Shown in pieces: positions 1-7,885 of a stretch of DNA of 59,759 nt (positions are counted from its first letter, which is position 1; each line of letters starts with the position of its first letter). The notes under the pieces were generated by a model that saw nothing but the letters and a program-made list of their open reading frames with translations, searched no databases and was not told the DNA's origin. The DNA is from Bradyrhizobium jicamae (GTDB lineage Bacteria > Pseudomonadota > Alphaproteobacteria > Rhizobiales > Xanthobacteraceae). The position numbers were made by a program, and so were the translations under genes. The DNA lies in the NCBI RefSeq assembly GCF_018130695.1, contig NZ_JAFCJX010000043.1, positions 1 through 59,759 of the forward strand, given 5' to 3'.

Positions 1-159
1 GTGACGTTCATCCGCCAGCACGGCCAGGCCGCCAAGGTACGCCCGGACATGAAGGTCGTGTTCTTCCAGGAATGGAAGACGCCCGAGGAGCGGCTGATCG
101 GCACGACGGAGATCCTGCGGCAGCTCGCCGTGCTGGCCGAGAGCAAGAAGGCGGCGTAG
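1..159 (+). CDS. mfd: Mfd transcription-repair coupling factor, C-terminal end (partial)
   Basis: The frame is open from base 1 to a TAG at 157-159 and encodes the last 52 residues of a protein ending in ESKKAA. The text (KVRPDMKVVFFQEW, then a TPEERLIG stretch) matches what I know of the C-terminus of alphaproteobacterial Mfd, the ATP-dependent translocase that removes stalled RNA polymerase and recruits UvrA. The 5' part lies outside the window, so the ATPase and RNA-polymerase-binding domains cannot be seen. The same 159 bases recur at 2151-2309 with only three differences. This copy is presumed to end the intact gene, because the second copy is only a fragment. Confidence 0.8.
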   Translation: MTFIRQHGQAAKVRPDMKVVFFQEWKTPEERLIGTTEILRQLAVLAESKKAA

Positions 160-362
160 TCGCCTCCAGTGCTTCCGATTTTGCGCAGCTAGCCCACTCA
201 TGGGAGGGAAGATAGCCGTCGATAAAATGAACTCTGCGGGTTGACTGGACTCGACTCGTGTGGAACCCGGTGGTAGCGTTTTAGAATCAGTACTCGCGTT
301 GATTTACTTTCTTAGATTCTGTTTTGCGTACATCATTGCGTTTCGTCTCTTCCGAGGGGGGT

Positions 363-1502
363 ATGCAGCGATCTTTCATTGAAGTTTTTGATGATGAGAT
401 AAATCTAAGTTCGATGGAGGTCGCAGTATTAAGAGCTGCGGGCGTTAGGTCATTTGAGGACTTACATTGTCTCGTCAATTGCTTTCCTTCGGTAAGTGAA
501 GCCGGCGATTTCCGGTTGCCGCTATTGCAGAAGCTCGCCGAGCAAGGGGTCAGCGCGGCATTTGCAAGTTCAGCGAGTCGGCTTGCCTCAACTCCAAACT
601 CTCACCGAACGCCGAATGGTGTATCGCACCCGCCGAATGCCCGCTGGGACATTGGAGCAACAACACCCGTCCCGATTCTTTCCGCGAGTGCCTCTTCGTC
701 AGCAAGTGCAACCAGCAGGGGCCAGATAGCGAGTGGCCCGGTCAACGTGGTGAACCGGATTTGGCCTGTCGGCGATCAGGGCGATCGCGGCACTTGTGTG
801 GCGTTCGCGTCGGCAGCGTGCGCCGAACTATGTAGCTGTGCCGGGTCGCTGTCACCGCCGACAGACTTGTCTGAGCAGTTTCTGTTTTGGGCAATCAAGA
901 ATAAAACTGGCGATCCGCACCCTAACATTGATGCTACGCGTCTGGAATTTGCACGCGACGCCGTTGATCAAATCGGTATTTGTCCTGAGGCGTTCTGGCC
1001 GTATAGCCCAAACATCATCCCGGGGGCCGTTTGCCATCATGGATATGGAGGCCCATCCAACGCTGCATTGGCCGCGGCCAGCAAAAACACCTTCAGGTCC
1101 AGAAATTACGAAGTGTTCAGCAAGCCAGGAACCGGAATAGCCGCGGTTTTTCGGGCGCTTGAAAAAGGTCGCCCGGTTGCGGCAACGCTACCCGTTTACG
1201 CGGACCTTCGGTTCCCGGGAAATCCGGATAATTGGAACACGGCCGTTGGTGAGAACTACGGCCGAGTTATGGATCCGCCTCCCGTGTCGAAAGTTGTTAG
1301 CGGGCATGCGATTTGTATCGTGGGTTTTGAGCCTGATCCGATGGAACAGAAAGGCGGTTTCTTTGTGTTCCGAAATAGCTGAGGAACCACTTGGGCCGCT
1401 GGCGCGCCGACTAATTCGGGGTACCACTCTCCTGGACCGGGTTACGGCGATATATCGGCTAGCTATGTTGATGATTTCATATGGGAATTGCTTGAATTAT
1501 AG
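363..1502 (+). pseudogene. Papain-like (C1A) cysteine peptidase interrupted by TGA at the NSW tryptophan
   Basis: From ATG 363 the frame runs 339 codons to a TGA at 1380-1382. The peptidase signatures are in order: oxyanion Gln139 and catalytic Cys145 in GDQGDRGTCVAFA, His315 in SGHAICIVGF, and Asn338 in FVFRNS. In C1A enzymes the Asn is followed by Ser-Trp-Gly; here the Trp codon is TGA and the next codon is Gly. The frame then stays open for 39 residues of normal C1A tail (GYGDISASYVDDFIW) to TAG 1500-1502. A TGG-to-TGA nonsense change, or rare readthrough, explains this. Residues 11-61 form a separate N-terminal domain also present in the protein at 1650-1976, followed by a Ser/Ala-rich linker. 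No signal peptide is evident. The start is uncertain: a TTG at 324 would add 13 residues, while ATG 363 follows a GAGGGG stretch. The gene lies between two mfd 3' ends and is less GC-rich than its surroundings. Confidence 0.75.
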
Positions 1503-1649
1503 GGGGCCGGGAGCGATGTCGTGACGTTTAGATCACACTGTTCAACAAACTGGGAGAAGTGCCACAATAGTCAGCAGTCCGCCTACATCCTTAGCATGGA
1601 ATAAACCATTTTGGGATTACAAGTTCGTTGGCAGACGAAAGGAATCGAA

Positions 1650-1976
1650 ATGGAGCAACTGAAGATCAGGGCAGCCGAAGTTCCGGCAAAGCCTGGTGAC
1701 TTCGGTGCATCCGTCGTCGGGCATGATTTAGTGGTACCGGAGCAGGTGGCGCGCATTTTCGTTGCGCACGGAGTGCGAGATGCTACCGGGATGTTGTCGT
1801 ATATTGACGCATTCCCATCGACGGTCGCACACGATTTGCAGTGGAGTGTTTCGGACGTTCTTGAAGGCTTGAAGTCGCTGCGTGTGAGTTTGTCTGGGCA
1901 CGTATCGGAGGCCTTTCTAAATCCACAGCGTCCCAGGCGACGCGCGTATGGTGCGCTACCGCCACGCGTTCGTTGA
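1650..1976 (+). CDS. Small protein sharing the N-terminal domain of the upstream peptidase
   Basis: This 108-residue protein is unfamiliar to me. The ATG at 1650 is preferred over an in-frame start at 1611 because AAAGGA lies about seven bases upstream. Residues 25-77 resemble residues 11-61 of the peptidase encoded at 363-1502: both have a hydrophobic V-A-x-[IL] helix, the motif AxGVR, then about ten residues and a Phe-Pro-Ser, then a leucine-patterned helix. The C-terminal 20 residues are Arg/Pro-rich. The two genes are 147 bp apart on the same strand inside the mfd-flanked segment. A shared interaction domain suggests a partner or regulator of the peptidase, but the function is unknown. 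Confidence 0.55.
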   Translation: MEQLKIRAAEVPAKPGDFGASVVGHDLVVPEQVARIFVAHGVRDATGMLSYIDAFPSTVAHDLQWSVSDVLEGLKSLRVSLSGHVSEAFLNPQRPRRRAYGALPPRVR

Positions 1977-2039
1977 ACTCTAAACGCCGATTTTACTCTG
2001 ATCGATTGGCTTCGAGCATCCGTCAGCAGAATCTAGAAG

Positions 2040-2309
2040 ATGCATGGCGATTGGAATCGTCGCCGAGCCAATTTCGAGAAGGTCGACGCTGGTCCGAAGG
2101 GCGCGTTGATCGCCTTCCGCGACAACAGCTTTGCCCATCCGGAGCGGCTGGTGACGTTCATCCGCCAGCACGGCCAGGCCGCCAAGGTACGCCCGGACAT
2201 GAAGGTCGTGTTCTTCCAGGAATGGAAGACGCCTGAGGAGCGGCTGATCGGCACGACGGAGATCCTGCGGCAGCTCGCCGTGCTCGCGGAGAGCAAGAAG
2301 GCGGCGTAG
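2040..2309 (+). pseudogene. mfd: Duplicated 3' fragment of mfd
   Basis: From about residue 10 this 89-codon frame is Mfd C-terminal sequence (NFEKVDAGPKGALIAFRDNS, then HPERLV) and ends in the same ESKKAA tail as bases 1-159. Recognisable Mfd homology starts near 2066, so the copy reaches at least 85 bp further upstream in mfd than can be compared with copy 1, which is cut by the window start. The first nine codons come from the junction and do not belong to Mfd. It lacks every functional Mfd domain and is a remnant left by the event that placed the cargo here. Confidence 0.75.
2151..2309 (+). repeat. Direct repeat of bases 1-159 (mfd 3' end)
   Basis: By eye, 156 of 159 positions match bases 1-159. 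The three differences are one in the codon before GAGGAG and two near the codons for Leu-Ala/Leu-Ala-Glu. The pair brackets about 2 kb of cargo in direct orientation, as expected from integration at a gene end or from duplication by recombination. Confidence 0.85.
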
Positions 2310-2323
2310 GGCTGGCAAAGATT

Positions 2324-2410
2324 GTAGGGTGGGCAAAGCGAAGCGTGCCCACCACTTCTGTCACAGCAAGAAAGGTGGGCACGGCGCAAGCGCGCCTTTG
2401 CCCACCCTAC
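2324..2410. repeat. Dispersed palindromic repeat (GTAGGGTGGGCAAAG family)
   Basis: GTAGGGTGGGCAAAG at the left end is complemented by CTTTGCCCACCCTAC at the right end, with inner GTGCCCACC/GGTGGGCAC arms. A relative lies at 28140-28228. The element sits between the mfd remnant and a convergent gene and could act as a bidirectional transcription stop. I remember this sequence type as common between genes in Bradyrhizobium. Confidence 0.8.
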
Positions 2411-2432
2411 GCAGTCGTCCTACGGCTGTCGC

Positions 2433-2828
2433 CTACTTCGGATACTTGAATTCCGGGGCGGCCTTCATCGCTTCCTTGGTGGTGTTCATCGTCGCCAGCC
2501 ACTTGTTGTTCTTTTCGTCGTGGCGGACGCTGACGGACGAGGGGGCGACCGCGACATAATGCTCGCCCATGCCGAGGAAGCCACCGACCGACAGGATCAG
2601 TGCTTCGACCTGGTTGTTCTTGATCGCGATATCGGTGATCTCGCCGATCGACTCGTCCTTCTGGTTATAGACGTTGAGGCCCTTCAGCTTTGACGAGAAC
2701 ATCTCGTCCTTGCCGACGGTCGAATACTTGGCTTCGGCCGGCGCGGTGCCGACGGTCTTGACCTCTTCGGCGAGCACCGGCGTTGCGAGCACGGCGACGG
2801 CGGCGGTGATCAGTACAAGTTTCTTCAT
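2433..2828 (-). CDS. Secreted PRC-barrel domain protein
   Basis: A 131-residue protein with a signal peptide (MKKLVLITAAVAVLATPVLA) and a predicted cut after the final Ala. ATG 2828 is chosen over the in-frame ATG 2840 because GGAGGA sits just upstream of it. The mature part holds one PRC-barrel-like domain: SSKLKGLNVYNQKDESIGEI, then a D-x-A-I block, VEALILSVGGFLGMGEHYVAV, and a short tail. PRC-barrel proteins are small beta-barrel adaptors. Secreted versions are common in rhizobia, and their partners are unknown. It is convergent with the mfd fragment and followed only by a palindromic repeat. Confidence 0.85.
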   Translation of the reverse strand: MKKLVLITAAVAVLATPVLAEEVKTVGTAPAEAKYSTVGKDEMFSSKLKGLNVYNQKDESIGEITDIAIKNNQVEALILSVGGFLGMGEHYVAVAPSSVSVRHDEKNNKWLATMNTTKEAMKAAPEFKYPK

Positions 2829-2897
2829 CTTGTCCTCCATTGCAGAATTTGCGGTTCGACAATTCGGGAGGCGAGGGCTTGTTCCTTAGAGAACGGC

Positions 2898-4124
2898 TTA
2901 CGACGCTGCGCGCTTGTCCTGTCGGTAGAGTCGCGCGAGCAGCGACTTTGCGGAGTCGTTCGGCAGCAGCGTCGCGACGGTGACATCGGCCTCGCTGCGC
3001 GTGTCGCGCCGGCCCTGGCTGGTGTGGCGCATCACGCTGCTGAGCCGTCGGGCGATGGCGTGGGCGTTACGCGGATCGGTTTCGGCGAACACGACGACGA
3101 TCGAACCGTCATCCTGCACGGCGCCAAAATCCATCTGGCGCATCAGCCTTGAGATGATCCGCGCGCCGTCGAACTGCGCGCGGGGATGGGCGTTGTCGAA
3201 GGCGAAGCGTGCGACCGACAGGCTGCCGCCGCGTTCGGTCGTCTGGTAGACGGCGGTTGCGAAGTCGCGGTCGAACGCGGTCGTCGTCAAGAGGCCGGTG
3301 CGGGCATCGATCAGGCCCTCGGCGTCGATCGCGCGCAAGGTGCGGCTGAGCCGTTGCTCAAACGCATGCTGGCGCAGCATTGGCAGCGCGATGGAGGCAG
3401 CCAGCGCAGGTGGGACCGAGGTGATCTCGAGGTTCGGCAGATCGTGGCTCGGCGCGAGATCGCCGGAGACGACCACGACCGGCAGACTGCGGAAGCGCGT
3501 GTCCTCGGTCAGCACGGTGAGGAACGCGTCGACCACGCGCGGCGAAAATCCTTCCGCCAACACGATGCCGTCGATGTCGCGGCTGTTGAGATGCTTGGCC
3601 GCCGCCTCGATGCTGAGCGCGCCGACCACGCCAGAGCGCTCGCCAAGCGCGACCGATAGCGCCGGGTAGGCGCCGCCGCGGCCGATCAGGAGCGCGGTTG
3701 CTTCTTTTGCCGCGTCGATATCGGAGAACGCAATCGGCACCGGCGGCACCAGGCGGCGCATCACGGTCGCGTGCAGGGCGCGCACGCGCAAGGCCGCATT
3801 GAGGCGCGCGATCAGGCGATTGGGCTGGCTCTCGCTCTGGACGAACGGAAGCGCGTTGTCGGGGAGCTCGGTGACGGGATCGACCGCGATCAATGGCAGA
3901 TAGGGCGCGCGGGCCGCGATCAGCTTCGCCAGAGTTTCGACACGCTGCGGATCGGCGCCGGCCATGCCGGCGATCACGGCCGCCGGCTGCACTGTCTCGA
4001 TCGCGCGCGCCGCTTCGCTCCAGTCGGTCTCGACGGCTGGAAACAGTTTTGCCGCGCTCAGCGCGGCGGCGAAGGATGGGCGCACTTCGGCGGAGACGAC
4101 AAGGATCGGGCCTTGCTGAGACAT
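2898..4124 (-). CDS. REC-REC-degenerate GGDEF protein, PopA/PleD-like
   Basis: 408 residues. ATG 4124 is preferred; the longer frame to 4145 would need TTG. Two receiver-like alpha/beta domains (about 5-110 and 150-240) lack the phospho-accepting Asp: the expected position reads IAGMAG in the first and VLAEGF in the second. A GGDEF-type domain follows from about 262 (DARTGLLTTTAFDRD matches the family's D-x-LTGL-x-N-R-x-x-F). The active-site GG(D/E)EF is replaced by DDGSI (338-342), so cyclase activity is unlikely. However, an RxxD inhibitory-site motif (R329-Q-M-D332) stands exactly five residues before it, as in PleD. This pattern is typical of c-di-GMP receptors such as Caulobacter PopA. 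It is probably cytoplasmic. The next gene upstream is a degenerate AMP-ligase on the same strand. Confidence 0.75.
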   Translation of the reverse strand: MSQQGPILVVSAEVRPSFAAALSAAKLFPAVETDWSEAARAIETVQPAAVIAGMAGADPQRVETLAKLIAARAPYLPLIAVDPVTELPDNALPFVQSESQPNRLIARLNAALRVRALHATVMRRLVPPVPIAFSDIDAAKEATALLIGRGGAYPALSVALGERSGVVGALSIEAAAKHLNSRDIDGIVLAEGFSPRVVDAFLTVLTEDTRFRSLPVVVVSGDLAPSHDLPNLEITSVPPALAASIALPMLRQHAFEQRLSRTLRAIDAEGLIDARTGLLTTTAFDRDFATAVYQTTERGGSLSVARFAFDNAHPRAQFDGARIISRLMRQMDFGAVQDDGSIVVVFAETDPRNAHAIARRLSSVMRHTSQGRRDTRSEADVTVATLLPNDSAKSLLARLYRQDKRAAS

Positions 4125-4206
4125 CGCGGACAAAACTCGGGCCAATGGAACAGTGGCCGCGATGCTAGGTCCCGCCGCTTAATGCAGCGTCAACGCAATC
4201 GTCGAG

Positions 4207-5718
4207 TTAGCTGGATCCGGGCGATGAGCGGTCGCGAAATGCTTCCACCATCAACGGGTTAAGCCCGAGCTCGGTCAGCGCGTCGCGGGCCCGCGCACTG
4301 TCAGGGGCGCGGCCGGCAAGGCGGTGGCCGCTGAGGCGATCCGGCAGTGCCGTCAGCAGCGAGCCCTGGCCGAGCCGGCGCGACCATTCCTGGAGGTCCT
4401 GGGCGAGGAAGCGATAGCCGCCGACGGCCATCACGCCCGAGGGCGGCGCGGTGACGTGGAGGACGCCGGTCGCGCGGTCGACGCGAGCGGCGTATTCGGT
4501 GTCGACATAGTCGCGCGGCTGCGATGCGATCAGCGTGTCGCTCGGCGGAGGCGGCGGCGCATAGGCGGCAACCGGCACCATCGGTCCGCGCAGGCCGAGC
4601 GTTCCCTTCGGCGTGACCAGGATCTCGCCGGCGATCGAGGAGCTCGGGACTGCGCGCGGCGCGCCATGCGGGCCCGGCTTGATCTGCGCCGCCGCGCCGT
4701 CCTCGGCGATGCGGCGGGCGCCGAACAGGCCGGCTTCGCCGAACAGATAGACGTCGGTGAAACCGGCGCGCTGCGAGGTCCATGATGGGCTGGTGCCGAC
4801 CTGTTCCGGGGCGCGCCACAGCCCGATCACGGTGCGCAGTGTCGGCATCCGCTCGGTGAGGCCGACCTCGTCGAGCCGCAACGCCAGCGGTGCCGGCGCC
4901 ACCAGTGTGTCGCAGGCGTGGTCGTTGAGCTGCGTCTCCAAAACCTCGTCGTCGAAGGGATGGTGCAGCACCAGGCTGCCGCCGGTCAGCAACCAGATCA
5001 CCAGCGACGAGCAGAGTCCGGCGAACGACATCGGCGCGAAGGCGGACATCACGGTTGCGCCCTGCTTGACGTCGCTTTCCAGGGAGATCGCGAGCCCACC
5101 GGCAATCAGGCTGAAATGCGCGCGGGGCACGGGGCGCAAACCCTCGCTGGTGACGTCGAAGGTGATCAGTGCGGCCTTGCGGCCATCCTGGATCACCGGG
5201 CGCGAGGTCGGGGAGTCCCGCAAGATCGCCTGATCGAGCGAGGCCATGCCCTCGGGCAGGTCGGTGCCGAAGCCGCAGACATGGCGGATCGAGAACGCCT
5301 CGGCGGCGGCGTTCATCGCGAGGTCGGAATAGGCGACGCCGTCGACCTTGCCTGATGTCACGATGGCGCGGGCGGCGGTGCGGTTGAGCGCCGAGGTCAA
5401 TTCGGCCTGCCGCCACAGCAGCGGCATCGGCGCGACGACGAGGCCGGCGCGATGCGCGGCCAGCACGGTCAGCGCAAACTCCACGGTGTTCGGCAACTGC
5501 ACGGCGATGACGGAATTGGCCGGCAGGCCCGACTCGATGAAGTGCGCGGCGAGCGCCGAGATCGCGCGATCGGCCTGCGCATAGGTCAGGCGCTTGCGGG
5601 TCTGACCGGTGATGCGCTGCTTGTTGAGTGGATCGACCAGCGCCAACGTCTCCGGCTGCCGCGCCAGGGTCCGCTTGAACAGGGTATCGAGCGTGGGCGA
5701 GGCGATCGGCTGGTTCAC
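4207..5718 (-). CDS. Degenerate AMP-dependent synthetase/ligase family protein
   Basis: 503 residues with the N-terminal fold of acyl/aryl-CoA synthetases: LTYAQADRAISALAAHF, then NSVIAVQLPNTVEFALTVLAAHRAGLVVAPMPLLW. The family signatures are eroded. The phosphate-binding loop reads DVTSEGLRPVPRAH instead of TSGTTGxPKG, the TGD of motif A8 reads TEY, and there is no C-terminal PKTxxGK catalytic lysine. Adenylation is therefore doubtful. It could be a binding or scaffold homologue, or an enzyme with unusual chemistry. It lies 82 bp upstream of the REC-REC-GGDEF gene on the same strand, so the two are probably co-transcribed. Confidence 0.75.
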   Translation of the reverse strand: MNQPIASPTLDTLFKRTLARQPETLALVDPLNKQRITGQTRKRLTYAQADRAISALAAHFIESGLPANSVIAVQLPNTVEFALTVLAAHRAGLVVAPMPLLWRQAELTSALNRTAARAIVTSGKVDGVAYSDLAMNAAAEAFSIRHVCGFGTDLPEGMASLDQAILRDSPTSRPVIQDGRKAALITFDVTSEGLRPVPRAHFSLIAGGLAISLESDVKQGATVMSAFAPMSFAGLCSSLVIWLLTGGSLVLHHPFDDEVLETQLNDHACDTLVAPAPLALRLDEVGLTERMPTLRTVIGLWRAPEQVGTSPSWTSQRAGFTDVYLFGEAGLFGARRIAEDGAAAQIKPGPHGAPRAVPSSSIAGEILVTPKGTLGLRGPMVPVAAYAPPPPPSDTLIASQPRDYVDTEYAARVDRATGVLHVTAPPSGVMAVGGYRFLAQDLQEWSRRLGQGSLLTALPDRLSGHRLAGRAPDSARARDALTELGLNPLMVEAFRDRSSPGSS

Positions 5719-5793
5719 GGGCTCAACTTCGGTTGCATTGCGTCGGTTGAATCACTCAAGTCGCATCACTCAAGTCGCATGACTTGGGGCGCA

Positions 5794-7647
5794 TCACTTG
5801 GATCTGGAATCGGCCTTTTGCCACCACGTCTCCGGCAAATAGCCGGCCAACGCCGTGGTCTTCGGTCGTTCTATCCGATTCCAGCGCGCGATCCATTGCT
5901 CGGGCGCGTTTAACACGGGGATTGCGTAGAAACCGGAGATCAAGGCCCGGTCCAGTGACCGCACCGCGGAGACGAACCCCGCACGTTCACGGGCTTCCAG
6001 CAGGATGCGGATCAGCGAATCGATCGCGGGGTCCCTGGCGCCCATATAGTTCCGCGTGCCCGGCGTATCCGCCGATTGGGAGCCCCAGTAGAAGGTCTGC
6101 TCGTTGCCGGGCGACAGCGATTGATCCCAGCGGTTCTGGATCATGTCGAACTCGTAGCCGAGCCTGCGCTGGTCGAACAGCACGGGATCGACGGCGCGCA
6201 CGGTGACCGCGATCCCGGCGCGCTTCAGGTCGCGCTGATAGGCCAGCGCGATCCGCTCCTGGTCGCGGGTCGTCACCAGGATCTCGAAGGTGAAGGGCGC
6301 CTTGGTGGCGCGGCTCCGCATCACCGTGCCTTCGAGGTCGTAGCCGGCCTCGTCCATCAGCGCGATCGCGGCGCGCAGTGTGGTGCGGTCGCGGCCGGAG
6401 CCGTCGCTGACCGGCAGGCGATAGCTGCCATCAAGCACGTCGGGCTCGATATGGGCGCCAGCCTGTTTCAGGAGTGTGAGCTCGCGCTCATCGGCGGAGC
6501 GCGTATAGGCCGACAATTCCGAGCCGGCGAACACGCCGGCGCTGCGGCCGTAGAGATTGAAGAAGTAGTTGCGGTTGATCCACTCGAAGTCGAACAGCAA
6601 GGTCAGCGCCTTGCGCACGCGGATGTCGGAAAAGATCGGCCGCCGCGTGTTGAACACCAGGAATTCCGACGGCTGCGGCATCCCGGTCTTGATGGTATCG
6701 CGGATCACGGCGCCGCTCGCCGCGGCCGGGAAGTCGTAGCCGTCGTGCCAGCGCAGCGGCTCGGTCTCGACGCGGAAGTCGCACAGCCCGCGCTTAAAGG
6801 CTTCGAACTGGCCGTTGGACTCGCGGTAATAGTCGAGCCGGATCTCATCGAAATTGTAGAGCCCGCGATTGACCGGCAGATCGCGGCCCCAATAGTCGGG
6901 ATTGCGGGTCAGCGTCACGCTGGCGCCCGGCCTGACCGCGGTGACGCGGTAGGGACCGGAGCCGATCGGCCCGGTCAGCGTGGTCTCTTCGAAGGTTTCA
7001 GGGTTGATGGCGTGCTTGGGCAGCACCGGCATCAGGCCGAGGATCAGCGGCAGCTCGCGGTCGTTGGCCCCAGTGAGATCGAACCGCACGGTGAGGGGAT
7101 CCAGCACCTCTGCCTTGGCGACCTTGGAATAATACTGCCGGTGATAGGGCCGCCCCTTCTCGCGCAATAGCGTCAGCGAGAACAGCACGTCCTCGGCGGT
7201 GACGGGATGGCCGTCCGCGAAGCGGGCGCGCGGGTCGATATGGAAGGTGACGAAGCTCCTGGCGTCGTCGGTCTCCAGCGATTTCGCGAGCAGGCCATAG
7301 AGCGTGAACGGCTCGTCGTTGCCGCGCGCCATCAGGCTCTCATAGACGTAGTTGCGGATGTGCTGCACGGCGATGCCGCGCACGATCAGCGGATTGAGGC
7401 TGTCGAAGGAACCGAGCTGACACCAGATCAGCCGGCCGCCCTTCGGCGCATCGGGATTTGCATATGGCATGTGAGCGAAGTCGGCCGGCAGCGCCGGGGC
7501 GCCGTGCATCGCGATGGCAGTACTTTCGGTTGCCCGAGCCGGGCTCGCACAGCCGACAAGCAGCACAGCCACGCCGGCGGCGAGGCGACCGCTGAAACGT
7601 CCGATCAAACGCCCCCGAACGCGTCGATGTGATTCGGCGAAACTCAC
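5794..7647 (-). CDS. Extracellular peptide/nickel-type solute-binding protein, YejA-like
   Basis: 617 residues, SBP family 5. An Arg-rich N-terminus and hydrophobic segment ending GCASPARA form a signal peptide, possibly of lipoprotein type. The body has GGRLIWCQLGSFDSLNPLIVRG, RFADGHPVTAEDVLFSL, GSGPYRVTAVRPGASVTL and RNPDYWGRDLPVNRG, which is the YejA/OppA-like pattern for periplasmic capture of oligopeptides or similar ligands. The C-terminus (EQTFYWGSQSADTPGTRNY) also fits YejA. The start is GTG 7647. No permease or ATPase genes are adjacent, so it either works with a transporter elsewhere or is an orphan. It is divergent from the IalB gene. Confidence 0.85.
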   Translation of the reverse strand: MSFAESHRRVRGRLIGRFSGRLAAGVAVLLVGCASPARATESTAIAMHGAPALPADFAHMPYANPDAPKGGRLIWCQLGSFDSLNPLIVRGIAVQHIRNYVYESLMARGNDEPFTLYGLLAKSLETDDARSFVTFHIDPRARFADGHPVTAEDVLFSLTLLREKGRPYHRQYYSKVAKAEVLDPLTVRFDLTGANDRELPLILGLMPVLPKHAINPETFEETTLTGPIGSGPYRVTAVRPGASVTLTRNPDYWGRDLPVNRGLYNFDEIRLDYYRESNGQFEAFKRGLCDFRVETEPLRWHDGYDFPAAASGAVIRDTIKTGMPQPSEFLVFNTRRPIFSDIRVRKALTLLFDFEWINRNYFFNLYGRSAGVFAGSELSAYTRSADERELTLLKQAGAHIEPDVLDGSYRLPVSDGSGRDRTTLRAAIALMDEAGYDLEGTVMRSRATKAPFTFEILVTTRDQERIALAYQRDLKRAGIAVTVRAVDPVLFDQRRLGYEFDMIQNRWDQSLSPGNEQTFYWGSQSADTPGTRNYMGARDPAIDSLIRILLEARERAGFVSAVRSLDRALISGFYAIPVLNAPEQWIARWNRIERPKTTALAGYLPETWWQKADSRSK

Positions 7648-7885
7648 CCGAAAGCCTTATCACAAAGGCCTGTGCAACGCCGCGATGGGGCTTCAAATAC
7701 GCTTGTTGGCATTGATCTTTTCGTGTGCCGCTGTATTGAAGGCGTGCAATTGATCCGGCGGTTCAGCCTGTCACGTATCCGCCTCAATTGACGGGGAGAC
7801 AGCCGCGCGAGCAGCTGTGTTCCGCGGCTATGTGTCGGCGCCTGCAGCGGTTTCGGGTGCTGCCGTTCAGAAAGGGTTTTCCGCA

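Noticed and set aside
2040..2309. Stand-alone 89-residue gene
   Set aside because: All but the first nine codons are a copy of the Mfd C-terminus.
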